Of a DNA stretch of 64,000 nucleotides, positions 36,855 to 50,218 are shown one piece after another. Source of the DNA: Formivibrio citricus. GTDB lineage: Bacteria > Pseudomonadota > Gammaproteobacteria > Burkholderiales > Chitinibacteraceae. Location of the stretch: NCBI RefSeq assembly GCF_900115065.1, contig NZ_FOVE01000005.1, forward strand, positions 122,011 to 186,010. The letters run 5' to 3'. The first letter of the stretch is position 1; each line of letters begins with the position of its first letter. The notes under the pieces were generated by a model, which searched no databases, had not been told where the DNA came from, and saw only the letters and a list, made by a program, of their open reading frames with translations. The position numbers and the translations under genes are program-made.

Positions 36855-37328
36855 ATGAAACAGATCACCTATCCGTTGCTGGACAACCTTTCTGCGGCAG
36901 CAAAACAATCGCCGCGCCTGCGCGCCAACCTGAACCTGCATCCGGAACTGGATGATCCGATCCAGCGTCTGGCCATCGCCATGGAACCGGGAACCTGGGT
37001 TCGCCCGCATCGCCATCCGCACACTTGGGAGTTGCTCTATCCGCTGAACGGACGCTTCGTCGTGCTGCATTTTGACGAGAGCGGTGTCGTCATCGACCGC
37101 ACGGTACTGGGCGAAGATTGCGCCGTACTGGAAAACCCTGCCGGAGCCTGGCATGCCGTACTGTCGCTGGATGAGGGGGGCGTGATTTTCGAGGTCAAGC
37201 ATGGCCCGTACATGCCAATCGCACCTCAGGATTACGCGCCGTGGTCGCCGGCCGAGGGCGACGCAGCCATCGCCGACTGGCTGGCTTGGTACCAGCGCGC
37301 GCAAATAGGCGAGCGCGCGCCCATCTAA
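36855..37328 (+). CDS. WbuC-family cupin metalloprotein
   Basis: The 157-residue protein has a WbuC-like N-terminus (QITYPLLDNLSAAAKQSPRLRANLNLH) and a single cupin with RPHRHPHTWELLYPLNGRFVVLHFD, whose two His and Glu are metal ligands, then WHAVLSLDEGGVIFEVKHGPY with the last His. WbuC relatives are found near O-antigen clusters, but here there is no sugar gene beside it. Function is unknown. The stop codon shares its last base with the start of a 144 bp foldback repeat. Confidence 0.82.
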   Translation: MKQITYPLLDNLSAAAKQSPRLRANLNLHPELDDPIQRLAIAMEPGTWVRPHRHPHTWELLYPLNGRFVVLHFDESGVVIDRTVLGEDCAVLENPAGAWHAVLSLDEGGVIFEVKHGPYMPIAPQDYAPWSPAEGDAAIADWLAWYQRAQIGERAPI

Positions 37329-37471
37329 GAACCTGTGCACGACCTGTCGTGAGAAGCCGTCAGCGGGGTGAAGAGCAGCGCAAAAACCGGAGTGTACAAG
37401 TAGTACATGAGGATTTTGAGCAGCGCATGAGCCCCGATCACGGCTTCGCAGCAAGAGCGTGAACAGGTTCT
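37328..37471. repeat. 144-bp foldback repeat, copy 2
   Basis: Starts AGAACCTGTGCACGACCTGT and ends GAGCGTGAACAGGTTCT, nearly the same as copy 3 at 39216. It begins on the last base of the cupin stop codon, so it may act as the 3' end of that mRNA. Confidence 0.82.
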
Positions 37472-37481
37472 AAAAGCACGA

Positions 37482-37509
37482 CAGGAGCACTCAATGCTGG
37501 GTGCTCCTG
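37482..37509 (-). terminator. Hairpin after the Imm33-like gene
   Basis: A 9 bp stem CAGGAGCAC/GTGCTCCTG lies 23 bases past the stop of the minus-strand gene, followed by TCGTGCTTTTA on that strand. Plausible terminator with a delayed T run. Confidence 0.5.
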
Positions 37510-37531
37510 CAAATTTCGTTACTGCTTAGCC

Positions 37532-37861
37532 TTACTCGTTGGCATCCAGAAACGCACCGTTTTCATCCCGGTCAAACTCGGCGCCAATCGGTTCGTCGAG
37601 CAAGGCGATGATCCCCTCGTCGTAATTGGCCACAACGTTGATATCGAGCACGCTGAAATTCTTGGTGTTGTCGATATAGGCATCGCTTTCCGTGCCTGAC
37701 AGGAATCGCCAGCCGCTATCAGCCTCGTCCTGCGGCTCTTCGCGGCAGGCAAAACCCACCGGCAGGCCATCCACCGTGATCTTGTCGCTCACCACGCACA
37801 GCCCATAACCTTCTGCCAGCGCGCGAATCTGGTTTTTCGAAAGACGGAATTCCTTGTGCAT
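37532..37861 (-). CDS. DUF2185/Imm33-like protein
   Basis: The 109-residue protein is acidic and carries VSDKITVDGLPVGFACREEPQDEADSGWRFLSG, then DNTKNFSVLDINVVANYDEGIIALL, as in the DUF2185 (Imm33) family. Imm33 members are predicted immunity proteins of polymorphic toxin systems, but many are stand-alone and of unknown role. No toxin gene is adjacent. The ATG ending at 37861 follows AAGGAG; an upstream Met has no ribosome site. Confidence 0.7.
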   Translation of the reverse strand: MHKEFRLSKNQIRALAEGYGLCVVSDKITVDGLPVGFACREEPQDEADSGWRFLSGTESDAYIDNTKNFSVLDINVVANYDEGIIALLDEPIGAEFDRDENGAFLDANE

Positions 37862-37898
37862 GGCGGGCTCCTTTTGAATACTGCAGTGCAGCATAGAC

Positions 37899-38369
37899 TT
37901 AAATGTAGTCCAACGGCAGGGCCGTCGTATATTTCACCTGCTCCATGGCGAAGCTGGAGCTCACGTCCTGCAATTCCGCGCAGGCGATCAAACGTTGGTA
38001 GACCGCATCATAAGCCTTGATGTCCGGCACCACCACCCGCAGCAGATAATCGACATCTCCACTCATGCGATAGAACTCGACAACTTCCGGCATGGCACTG
38101 ACCGCATCGCGAAAACCTTCGAACCAGTCCCGGCTGTGCCGCCCGGCCTTGATCGAAACGAACACCGTCACGCCCACTCTGAGCTTTTCGGCATCGAGCA
38201 AGGCCACCTTGCGGCGGATGAAGCCCTCTTCCTGCAAGCGCTGGATGCGCCGCCAGCACGGTGTGGGGGACAGATTGACCCGCGCGGCGATTTCTCCCAA
38301 GGGAAGATCAACGTTTTGCTGCAGGATATCGAGCAACGCCTTGTCCGCGCGATCCAGTTTCTTTTTCAT
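37899..38369 (-). CDS. Lrp/AsnC family transcriptional regulator
   Basis: The 156-residue protein has an N-terminal helix-turn-helix (LDRADKALLDILQQNVDLPLGEIAARVNLSPTPCWRRIQRLQEEGFI) and a C-terminal RAM effector-binding domain with GDVDYLLRVVVPD. Such regulators respond to amino acids. It is divergent from a racemase gene over 107 bases that hold a strong AT palindrome (38374-38398), so it probably controls the racemase and itself. The start ending at 38369 (MKKKLDRAD) is family-typical; two upstream Met codons would put the palindrome inside the gene. Confidence 0.87.
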   Translation of the reverse strand: MKKKLDRADKALLDILQQNVDLPLGEIAARVNLSPTPCWRRIQRLQEEGFIRRKVALLDAEKLRVGVTVFVSIKAGRHSRDWFEGFRDAVSAMPEVVEFYRMSGDVDYLLRVVVPDIKAYDAVYQRLIACAELQDVSSSFAMEQVKYTTALPLDYI

Positions 38370-38373
38370 GGCA

Positions 38374-38398
38374 ATATGAGAAAAATTTTTCTCCATAT
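38374..38398. promoter_or_regulatory. Palindromic Lrp-like operator
   Basis: AGAAAAATTTTTCT (38379-38392) is a perfect 14 bp palindrome inside a 25 bp near-palindrome that ends ATATG/CCATAT. It resembles the AT-centred Lrp consensus (AGhAwATTwTdCT). Its position next to the regulator start suggests autoregulation and control of the divergent racemase. Confidence 0.55.
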
Positions 38399-38476
38399 TC
38401 CTCATTAAGCATCAAATTTGCAAACATTTTTCGCGCGATTGCCGCGATACTGTGCTTTCGAACAAGGAGACACGAC

Positions 38477-39181
38477 ATGGAACAGCGCAACCTGAAAACC
38501 ATCGGCCTGATCGGCGGAATGAGCTGGGAATCGACCACGCTCTACTATCAGGTCATCAACCGCGAAGTCGCCCGCCGCATGGGCGGACTGCATTCTGCCC
38601 GCATCCATGTTGCCAGCCTCAACTTTGCCGAAATCGCCGCCATGCAGAAAGCCGGGCAATGGGACGAGATGGCCGGGCTGCTGGCCGATACCGCCCGCAA
38701 GCTGGAAAGCGCCGGCGCGGATTGCATCCTGATCGGCACCAACACCATGCACAAGGTCGCGCCGCAGGTACAGGACGCCATCCGCATGCCGCTGCTGCAC
38801 ATCGCCGATGCCGCAGCCGAAGCCATCCGCGCACAAGGGCTGAAGAAGGTCGGCTTGCTGGGCACCCGTTTCACGATGGAGCAACCGTTTTACGCCGAGC
38901 ACTTGGCCCGTCATGGAATCGAAACGCTGATTCCCGAAGAAGCGGACCGCGCCGAAGTCCACCGGATCATTTTTGAAGAACTGTGTCAGGGAAAAATGCT
39001 CGACACATCGCGCCAGACCCTGTTGCGCATTGCCGAAAACCTGGCCGAACAAGGCGCAGAGGGGCTGATTCTGGGCTGTACCGAGTTGCCGCTACTCGTC
39101 GACCAGCAGCATTGCACGCTGCCGATCTTCGATACCACCACCCTGCATGCCATCGCGGCCGTGGATTTCGCACTGCAATAA
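38477..39181 (+). CDS. Amino acid racemase, aspartate/glutamate racemase superfamily
   Basis: The 234-residue protein has the superfamily motifs GLIGGMSWESTTLYY and LGCTELPLL. The second catalytic Cys is C201. The first, usually Cys in (C)NT, is T88 in GTNTMHK. Thr/Cys pairs are known in the YgeA-type L-Asp/Glu or broad-specificity racemases, so activity is likely but may be one-sided. PLP is not used. The divergent Lrp-type gene likely regulates it in response to an amino acid. Confidence 0.85.
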   Translation: MEQRNLKTIGLIGGMSWESTTLYYQVINREVARRMGGLHSARIHVASLNFAEIAAMQKAGQWDEMAGLLADTARKLESAGADCILIGTNTMHKVAPQVQDAIRMPLLHIADAAAEAIRAQGLKKVGLLGTRFTMEQPFYAEHLARHGIETLIPEEADRAEVHRIIFEELCQGKMLDTSRQTLLRIAENLAEQGAEGLILGCTELPLLVDQQHCTLPIFDTTTLHAIAAVDFALQ

Positions 39182-39202
39182 TCCTGAAAATCCCGGTTGA
39201 AT

Positions 39203-39476
39203 CACAGAGGCACTGAGAACCTATTCACGATCTGTCGCGAGAAGCCGTCAGCGGGGTGAAGAGCAGCGCAAAAACCGGAGTATACAAGTAGTACATGAGG
39301 ATTTTGAGCAGCGCATGAGCCCCGATCACGGCTTCGCAGCAAGAGCGTTAACAGGTTCTGAGAACACAGAGAAAAAACTGTCATGCCTCGAGATTGGCTT
39401 GGATAGATGTAGCAAAACAACACGCAAGAGGCTGATTTATCGCTCTTCTCTGAGCCTCTGTGTCTCTGTGGTAATG
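39203..39476. repeat. CACAGAG-type inverted repeat pair, interrupted
   Basis: ATCACAGAGGCACTG (39202-39215) continues as GAGAACACAGAGAAAA at 39360-39375; together they form one arm that was split by the 144 bp repeat. The opposite arm is CTCTGAGCCTCTGTGTCTCT and GTGGTA (39448-39473). This shows the 144 bp element is younger than this repeat. Confidence 0.7.
39216..39359. repeat. 144-bp foldback repeat, copy 3, nested
   Basis: Starts AGAACCTATTCACGATCTGT and ends GAGCGTTAACAGGTTCT. It lies within a CACAGAG-type arm, with repeat sequence on both sides, which is direct evidence of insertion or copying as a unit. Confidence 0.82.
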
Positions 39477-39486
39477 GATAGGGCAA

Positions 39487-39942
39487 TCACCTGCTACGCG
39501 CGGCCTTGGCCATGAGTTTGTCCAACTGCGCCGCAAACGCCTGCCGGTCCGCGGTACTGAATGCCGCGGGCCCGCCAGTTTCGATGCCGCTGGCGCGCAA
39601 GGTATCCATGAAATCGCGCATGTTGAGCCGTTCGCGGATGGTTTCTGCGGTATAAAGCTCGCCGCGCGGATTGAGCGCAACGGCCTGCTTTTTCAGTATC
39701 TCATCGGCGAGCGGAATGTCGGCGGTAATCACCAGATCGCCGGCCTGCGCCTGCTGCACGATCCAGTTGTCCGCCACGTCAAACCCGGAAGGCACCTGCA
39801 CGGCGCGAATCCATTGGGACGGCGGCGTATACAGCAACTGGTTGGCGACCAGCGTTACTTGGATTTGCCAGCGCTCGGCGGCCCGGAAAAGAATCTCCTT
39901 GATGACCTTGGGGCAGGCATCCGCATCGACCCATATTTGCAT
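39487..39942 (-). CDS. YaiI/YqxD (DUF188) family protein
   Basis: The 151-residue protein opens with [17 protein letters not shown] and has [20 protein letters not shown] and [26 protein letters not shown], standard for this PIN-like family of probable RNases with acidic residues D6, D8. Activity is not established. An adjacent ATG at 39945 is also possible. The start overlaps the end of the flavoprotein gene by one base. Confidence 0.9.
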   Translation of the reverse strand: MQIWVDADACPKVIKEILFRAAERWQIQVTLVANQLLYTPPSQWIRAVQVPSGFDVADNWIVQQAQAGDLVITADIPLADEILKKQAVALNPRGELYTAETIRERLNMRDFMDTLRASGIETGGPAAFSTADRQAFAAQLDKLMAKAARSR

Positions 39943-41168
39943 CATCGTGCTCCTTCCAGATACGCCAGTACGCCCTGCCCCGCCACCCTGCTGCTCGCCA
40001 GGCAAGCCGTCAGCAGGTAGCCACCGGTCGGTGCTTCCCAATCGAGCATCTCCCCGGCGCAAAACACACCCGGCAAGGCATTCAGCATCAAGCGCTCATC
40101 CACCCCTTCAAAATGCACGCCACCCGCAGAACTGATCGCCTCGTCCAGCGGACGCGGTGCAATCAATCGCACCGGCAACGCCTTGATGGTCGCAGCCAGT
40201 CGCACGGGATCGGCAAAGTCTTCTTTTGAAACCAGTTCGCGCAGCAAACCGGCCTTGACGCCCTCGATACCCAGCTTGCGCCGCAGATGGTTGGCCATGG
40301 AATCCGCACCGCGCGGGCGGTTCAATTCTTCCGTCACCCGTTCCAGGCTGCGCCCCGGCAGCAGATCCAGCTCGATCACGGCACTGCCGTGCGCCTCAAT
40401 GGCATCGCGCAACCGGCCGGAACAGGCATAGATCAGGCCGCCCTCGATGCCGGTCGCGGTCACCACGCACTCACCCTGCCGGCGTTCGCCATCGAAGCAC
40501 AGCGCAACCGTTTTGAGCGGTGCACCGGCGAAACGCTGGCAAAAATGCGCCGACCAGCCGACGTCGAATCCGCAATTCGCCGGCTTCAGCGGTACAACTG
40601 CAACGCCTTGCCTTTCCAGCGCAGGAATCCATTTCCCGTCCGAGCCCAATCTGGACCAACTGCCGCCGCCCAGCGCAAGAATGACCGCATCCGCTTGCAC
40701 GGCCATCTCGCCGGCATCGGTTGCGAAACGCAAATCGCCTTCGTCCGACCAGCCCAGCCAGCGGTGGCGCACATGGAAGCGCACGCCCTGCTCGCGCAGG
40801 CGATGCAACCAGGCACGCAGCAGCGGCGCGGCCTTCATGCCTTGTGGGAACACCTTGCCCGAACTGCCGACGAAACTCTCGATTCCCAAGCCGTGCATCC
40901 AGGCACGCAACTGCTCCGGACCGAAGGCCGACAGCCAGCGCGCAATCTCTTCGCGCCGTGCCCCGTAGCGGCCGACAAAGACTTCCAGCGGCTCGGAGTG
41001 CGTAATGTTCATGCCGCCGACACCCGCGAGCAGGAACTTGCGGCCGACCGAAGGCATGGCATCGTAGACATCGACCTGCACGCCGGCTTCCGACAGCACT
41101 TCCGCAGCCATCAGCCCTGCGGGGCCGCCGCCAATGATGGCGACATGCTTGAGTTCGTTTCCGCGCAT
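39942..41168 (-). CDS. TIGR03862/BaiN-like flavoprotein oxidoreductase
   Basis: The 408-residue protein has the FAD dinucleotide fold [17 protein letters not shown] at the N-terminus, then [12 protein letters not shown] and the C-terminal [39 protein letters not shown], typical of the HI0933/BaiN flavoprotein family. Members are FAD-dependent reductases of largely unknown substrates. The ATG ending at 41168 overlaps the stop of the upstream YhcH gene (TAATG). All three leftward genes here probably form one operon. Confidence 0.87.
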   Translation of the reverse strand: MRGNELKHVAIIGGGPAGLMAAEVLSEAGVQVDVYDAMPSVGRKFLLAGVGGMNITHSEPLEVFVGRYGARREEIARWLSAFGPEQLRAWMHGLGIESFVGSSGKVFPQGMKAAPLLRAWLHRLREQGVRFHVRHRWLGWSDEGDLRFATDAGEMAVQADAVILALGGGSWSRLGSDGKWIPALERQGVAVVPLKPANCGFDVGWSAHFCQRFAGAPLKTVALCFDGERRQGECVVTATGIEGGLIYACSGRLRDAIEAHGSAVIELDLLPGRSLERVTEELNRPRGADSMANHLRRKLGIEGVKAGLLRELVSKEDFADPVRLAATIKALPVRLIAPRPLDEAISSAGGVHFEGVDERLMLNALPGVFCAGEMLDWEAPTGGYLLTACLASSRVAGQGVLAYLEGAR

Positions 41169-41656
41169 TACTGTTCCGCCTGCAAGCCCAGCAGACTGGC
41201 ATGCACCTTCACCACCACCTTGCGGATGGAGGTCGACTCCTGAACAGCCACGCACGGGCGATGCAGTTCGCCCGGGAAGAACACGACGAACGAACCGGGA
41301 TCGAGATCGAGGAAAAACTCGTTTTCCGGCGCGGCATAAAACGCCACGTCCTTGCTATCCAGCAGGTCTTCGACGGGCTGCATGCCGGCTACAGGCAAAG
41401 CCGCGCCGTAGCGCTCGCGCCCGGAAACCGGAAGCTGGATATCGGCATGGCTGCGATGCGCTTCCGGTCGACATTCTTCTGCCGGACGCAACACCGCATC
41501 CTGCACCAGGAAAAACAGTTTTTCGCCTTCGATCTCGTAGCGACCGGCCGGCAAACCGGCAAGATCCCTGCCCTCCAGCGCTCCCAATCCGCGAACGATC
41601 GCAGCCGGCAAAAGGGCTTTGTGCCGGGCAGAATCGGCAAGCAGTCCAGTAATCAT
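41168..41656 (-). CDS. YhcH/YjgK/YiaL family protein
   Basis: The 162-residue protein is a double-stranded beta-helix (cupin-like) member with HRSHADIQLPVSGRERYG and the late FFPGELHRPCVAV, giving His/Glu metal ligands. Relatives are linked to sialic acid or other sugar handling, or named as beta-galactosidase beta subunits. The role here is unknown; no sugar pathway is adjacent. It is the first gene of the leftward trio and starts 43 bases from a divergent gap with the YecH-like gene. Confidence 0.8.
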   Translation of the reverse strand: MITGLLADSARHKALLPAAIVRGLGALEGRDLAGLPAGRYEIEGEKLFFLVQDAVLRPAEECRPEAHRSHADIQLPVSGRERYGAALPVAGMQPVEDLLDSKDVAFYAAPENEFFLDLDPGSFVVFFPGELHRPCVAVQESTSIRKVVVKVHASLLGLQAEQ

Positions 41657-41763
41657 GTCGTTCCCTCTTCAAGAAGCGCGATGATACTGCGTAGCGCCAT
41701 TTCTTGCCCAATAACCATGGTGTTAGCGCAGTTGTAGTCGCTCCGGCTCACTTGTAGAATCGT

Positions 41764-41790
41764 TTTCATTGCTATTCATTCTCAATACAC
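41764..41790 (+). promoter_or_regulatory. Possible Fur-type box upstream of the YecH-like gene
   Basis: TTCATTGCTATTCATTCTCA (41765-41784) resembles the repeated GATAAT/ATTATC hexamers of Fur sites in about 11 of 19 positions. It lies 15-40 bases before the YecH-like ATG. This is weak and based on the pattern only. Confidence 0.3.
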
Positions 41791-41801
41791 TGGAGCACAA
41801 A

Positions 41802-42044
41802 ATGAGCACATCCGTACACGGCCACGAAGTCATGCATTTCATGCTGGAAAAAGGCGGCAGCTTCACCAAGGAAAGCCTGCAGAACGCCATCATCGAGCGT
41901 TTCGGCGCCGATACCCGTTTTCACACCTGCAGTGCCGAAGGCATGACCGCCGCAGAACTGATCGACTTTCTGGCAGCCAAGGGAAAATTCATCGAGGATG
42001 ATGCCGGCTTCAACACGCAACCGGACAAAATCTGCAATCATTGA
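41802..42044 (+). CDS. YecH-family metal-binding protein
   Basis: The 80-residue protein begins with SVHGHEVMHFML and has FHTCSAEGMTAAELIDFL and a His at the C-terminus (KICNH). The His/Cys distribution fits the YecH family, a small likely metal-binding group often near ferritin-like genes. Function is unknown. A GGAG site precedes the ATG at 41802. It is 31 bases before the cytochrome b562-like gene. Confidence 0.78.
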   Translation: MSTSVHGHEVMHFMLEKGGSFTKESLQNAIIERFGADTRFHTCSAEGMTAAELIDFLAAKGKFIEDDAGFNTQPDKICNH

Positions 42045-42075
42045 TTGGCATTACCCCTTTGAGGAGTTCCCCACC

Positions 42076-42459
42076 ATGAAGAAATTTGTTCCCCTGATCT
42101 GCGCAGCCATACTCTCCCTGGGCTTTGCTAGCCAAGTCCAGGCCGAAGTTTCCGTCAAGGCGGAAATGAAAGCCATGGGGCAAAGCTTCAAGGCAGCGGA
42201 TTCCGCGAAGGATGCCGCCACGCTCAAGAAAGAGCTGGTTACGGTGCGCGACCTCGCGAAAAAGACCCAAGCCCAGGTTCTGGCATCCAGACAACAAGGC
42301 AAACCGGAGCAAACCTATCTGGAAGGAATCGGCAAATTGCTTGCCGCGCTCGATAATTCCATCGCGCTTGCCGATGCAGGGAAATTCGATGCGGCCAAGG
42401 CGTCGCTCGCCCGCGCCAAGGAATTGCGCTCCGAGTATCACAAAAAAATGCGCGACTGA
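42076..42459 (+). CDS. Cytochrome b562-like periplasmic protein
   Basis: The 127-residue protein has a signal peptide (about 1-24, ending QVQA|EV) and a mature four-helix body. An early Met (in VKAEMKAMGQ) and late His (RSEYHKKMR) align with the Met7 and His102 haem ligands of cytochrome b562; the linkers match in length too. It should hold a non-covalent b-type haem in the periplasm. GAGGAG precedes the ATG at 42076. The YecH-like gene upstream fits an iron/haem theme. Confidence 0.75.
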   Translation: MKKFVPLICAAILSLGFASQVQAEVSVKAEMKAMGQSFKAADSAKDAATLKKELVTVRDLAKKTQAQVLASRQQGKPEQTYLEGIGKLLAALDNSIALADAGKFDAAKASLARAKELRSEYHKKMRD

Positions 42460-42478
42460 TCCGATCCGATCACAACAT

Positions 42479-42506
42479 ACGGCCGGTGCAAACCGGCCGT
42501 TTTTGT
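42479..42506 (+). terminator. Rho-independent terminator after the cytochrome b562-like gene
   Basis: ACGGCCGGT-GCAA-ACCGGCCGT stem followed by TTTTTGTTT. Strong intrinsic terminator 20 bases after the stop. Confidence 0.88.
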
Positions 42507-42581
42507 TTCGGCCATCCGACTCAACGATACGCGGGCTTGTAACCCGGCCTGACAATCCCTAGACTTTGCCCCCTTAACATC

Positions 42582-43976
42582 ATGAGGCACGCCATTGTGA
42601 GCTCCCATCCCTTTTCCACTTTGGCTCTTGCCCCCGCACAACTACGCAATCTCGCCGATCTGGGCTACCAGCAGATGACACCGATCCAGGCGCAAAGCCT
42701 GCCGCTTATTCTGTCCGGGCGCGACCTGATTGCCCAAGCCAAGACCGGCAGCGGCAAGACCGCGGCTTTCGGCTTGGGCATTCTGCATCACCTCAACCCC
42801 AGCTACTTTGCCGTGCAGGCGCTGGTGCTCTGCCCCACGCGCGAGCTCGCCGACCAGGTCGCCAAGGAATTGCGCCGGCTGGCGCGCTGCATGGACAACA
42901 TCAAGATCCTGAGTTTGTGTGGCGGCGTGCCGATGGGGCCGCAGATCGGCTCGCTCGAACACGGCGCACATATCGTGGTCGGCACACCGGGGCGCATCCA
43001 GGATCATCTGAGCCGCAAGACGCTTGATTTGAAAGCGGTCAAAATGCTGGTGCTCGACGAGGCCGACCGCATGGTCGACATGGGTTTCTACGACGAGATC
43101 CGCTACATCGTCGATGCCACGCCCAAACGCCGCCAGACGCTGCTGTTTTCCGCGACCTACCCCGAAAGCATCCGCAAGGATAGCTCGCGTTTCCTGACCG
43201 ATCCGGTCGAGGTCAAGGTAGAAGCGTTGCACAGCAGCAGCCACATCGAACAGCGCTTCTATGCGATTGAACCCGCAGAACGCAACGCTGCCGTCGCGCA
43301 ACTGCTGAACCATTTCCGCCCGACGTCGACACTGGCGTTCTGCAACACCAAGATTCACTGCCGCGAGCTGGTCGCCGAATTGCAGGCCCAAGGCTTCTCC
43401 GCGCTGGCGCTCTACGGCGAACTGGAGCAACGCGACCGCGACGAGATTCTGGTGCGCTTTGCCAACCAGAGCTGCTCGGTGCTGGTGGCAACGGACGTTG
43501 CCGCGCGCGGGTTGGACATCTCGACACTGGATGCCGTCATCAACGTCGATGTCTCGCGCGATGCCGAGGTGCACATCCACCGCATCGGACGTACCGGGCG
43601 CGGCGGTGACAAGGGGCTGGCGCTGAGTCTTGCCGCAGCCAACGAGAAAAAATGGGTGCAGCTCATTGAGCAATACCAGCAAACCAAGGCGGAATGGCAC
43701 AAGCTGGAGGAATTGGGGCCAGTCTCCGATGAGGCACTGGTTCCGCCCATGGTCACACTCTGCATTGCCGGTGGACGCAAGGACAAACTCCGCCCCGGCG
43801 ATATTCTTGGTGCCCTAACCGGCGACGGCGGCCTCGTTGGCGCGCAAGTCGGCAAGATCAACGTCTTTGAATTTTTCAGCTACGTCGCGCTCGACCGGCA
43901 GGTTGCCGAACGGGCATTGCGCAAGCTGAACGGCACCATCAAGGGGCGGAATTTCAAGATGCGGTTTGTTGAATAA
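42582..43976 (+). CDS. dbpA: ATP-dependent RNA helicase DbpA
   Basis: The 464-residue DEAD-box helicase has Q motif GYQQMTPIQAQSLP, Walker A AKTGSGKT, PTRELADQ, TPGRIQDH, VLDEADRMVDMGF, FSATYPE and HRIGRTGRGG. The C-terminal domain (about 380-464) has IAGGRKDKLRPGDILGALTGDGGL, the DbpA RNA-recognition domain that binds hairpin 92 of 23S rRNA in 50S assembly. A GTG at 42597 is an alternative start. It stands alone. Confidence 0.95.
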   Translation: MRHAIVSSHPFSTLALAPAQLRNLADLGYQQMTPIQAQSLPLILSGRDLIAQAKTGSGKTAAFGLGILHHLNPSYFAVQALVLCPTRELADQVAKELRRLARCMDNIKILSLCGGVPMGPQIGSLEHGAHIVVGTPGRIQDHLSRKTLDLKAVKMLVLDEADRMVDMGFYDEIRYIVDATPKRRQTLLFSATYPESIRKDSSRFLTDPVEVKVEALHSSSHIEQRFYAIEPAERNAAVAQLLNHFRPTSTLAFCNTKIHCRELVAELQAQGFSALALYGELEQRDRDEILVRFANQSCSVLVATDVAARGLDISTLDAVINVDVSRDAEVHIHRIGRTGRGGDKGLALSLAAANEKKWVQLIEQYQQTKAEWHKLEELGPVSDEALVPPMVTLCIAGGRKDKLRPGDILGALTGDGGLVGAQVGKINVFEFFSYVALDRQVAERALRKLNGTIKGRNFKMRFVE

Positions 43977-44035
43977 CCCTGAAAACCGCGGTTATCGTTG
44001 GGGAAATTCGTCCACTTTTCGATCAATTCAGGACG

Positions 44036-44150
44036 AACAGCCATCGCCTACGGCGACCCGGATTACGCCGCTATGCGGCTAATCCGGCTACGCGGTCTGA
44101 TTTCCCGCTCTTCTCTGTGCCTCTGTGTCTCTGTGGTAAGGAATTCAGAA

Positions 44151-44153
<3 letters not shown>
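44036..44153. repeat. Composite repeats after dbpA
   Basis: A stretch GCCTACGGCGACCCGGATTA...CTAATCCGGCTACGCGG is followed by CTCTGTGCCTCTGTGTCTCT and GTGGTAAGGAATTCAGAAT. The last 24 bases match the repeat end in front of sufE (8957-8980). It abuts the yheS stop codon. Confidence 0.65.
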
Positions 44154-46046
<1,893 letters not shown>

Positions 46047-46072
46047 GGAGACGTATTCTGAATGTCAAAAAC

Positions 46073-46107
46073 AAAAAAGCAGGCACCCGACTCTCCGGAT
46101 GCCTGCT
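46073..46107 (-). terminator. Terminator of eno
   Basis: On the minus strand AGCAGGCA...TGCCTGCT (arms 46100-46107 and 46078-46085) is followed by TTTTTTG. It lies 24 bases beyond the eno stop. Confidence 0.85.
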
Positions 46108-46130
46108 GGATCAGCTTGTAACGCTACAGA

Positions 46131-47435
<1,305 letters not shown>

Positions 47436-47551
47436 TCAAGTAGGTAGTTCAGAAGTACAACGTTGAAAGAGTGCCACGACTGGCATGGCTCGGATATATT
47501 CAACTGCATAAGAATCAGGTACTAATTTCGCACGGGTGCTCAAACCGGCGT

Positions 47552-48391
47552 CTATTTGGCGCACTCATGCAAGGGGTGCGCCTTGACCACTCGGTCGATA
47601 TCTTTCAGCACCGCCAGCAGCTCGCGCATGCGCGGCAACGGCCAGGCATTCGGGCCGTCCGACAACGCCTTGGCCGGATCGGGGTGCGTTTCCATGAACA
47701 AACCAGAAATACCGGTCGCCACGGCTGCGCGCGCCAGCACCGGGACGAATTCACGCTGCCCGCCCGACGACGTGCCCTGCCCGCCCGGCAATTGCACCGA
47801 ATGCGTGGCATCGAACACGACCGGGCAACCGGTTTCGCGCATGATCGCCAGGCTGCGCATGTCGCTGACCAGATTGTTGTAACCGAACGAAGCGCCGCGC
47901 TCGCAGACCAGAATGTTATCGATCCCGCCGTTGGCTTCCCTGGCCTTGTCGACGACATGCTTCATGTCGCCGGGCGCCATGAACTGGCCCTTCTTGATAT
48001 TGACCGGCTTGCCGCAGGTCGCCACAGCCTGGATGAAATCGGTCTGGCGGCACAGGAATGCCGGGGTCTGCAGCACATCGACCACGGCTGCCACGGCCGG
48101 GATTTCCTGTTCGGTATGCACATCGGTCAGCACCGGCACGCCGATTTCGCGACGCACCCGCGCCAGAATCTCCAGCCCCTTGTCCATCCCCGGCCCGCGG
48201 AACGACTTGCCGGAACTGCGGTTGGCCTTGTCGTAGCTCGCCTTGAAGATGTAGGGAATCGCCAGCTCTTCGGCAATCGCCTTCATCTGCCCGGCAATAT
48301 CCAGCGCCATCTGCTCGCTTTCGATCACGCAGGGGCCGGCGATCAGGAAAAACGGCTGATCGAGGCCAACTTCAAATCCGCAGAGTTTCAT
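47552..48391 (-). CDS. kdsA: 3-deoxy-8-phosphooctulonate synthase
   Basis: The 279-residue aldolase-like enzyme condenses phosphoenolpyruvate with arabinose-5-phosphate to make KDO-8-phosphate for lipopolysaccharide. [86 protein letters not shown] and [16 protein letters not shown] are classic. Non-metal versus metal subtype is not resolved here. It lies between eno and pyrG in a leftward run. Confidence 0.96.
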   Translation of the reverse strand: MKLCGFEVGLDQPFFLIAGPCVIESEQMALDIAGQMKAIAEELAIPYIFKASYDKANRSSGKSFRGPGMDKGLEILARVRREIGVPVLTDVHTEQEIPAVAAVVDVLQTPAFLCRQTDFIQAVATCGKPVNIKKGQFMAPGDMKHVVDKAREANGGIDNILVCERGASFGYNNLVSDMRSLAIMRETGCPVVFDATHSVQLPGGQGTSSGGQREFVPVLARAAVATGISGLFMETHPDPAKALSDGPNAWPLPRMRELLAVLKDIDRVVKAHPLHECAK

Positions 48392-48401
48392 CGGGTACTC
48401 C

Positions 48402-48457
48402 GTGAGGAGTGAGGCGTGAAGGGTGAGGGGTAAAACACCTCACTCCTCTCTCCTCAC
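48402..48457. repeat. Inverted repeat between pyrG and kdsA
   Basis: GTGAGGAGTGAGG (48402-48414) pairs with CCTCACTCCTC and CCTCAC (48438-48457). This type of GTGAGGAGTGAGG unit is dispersed in related genomes. It fills most of the 70 bp gap. Confidence 0.6.
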
Positions 48458-48461
48458 CGGT

Positions 48462-50144
<1,683 letters not shown>

Positions 50145-50218
50145 CTATCCGATGCCGCCCCCCCTCTCAATTGCGGATGAACCGTCTGTCACCACTTACC
50201 CAGCGAAGGTCTTGCGCC

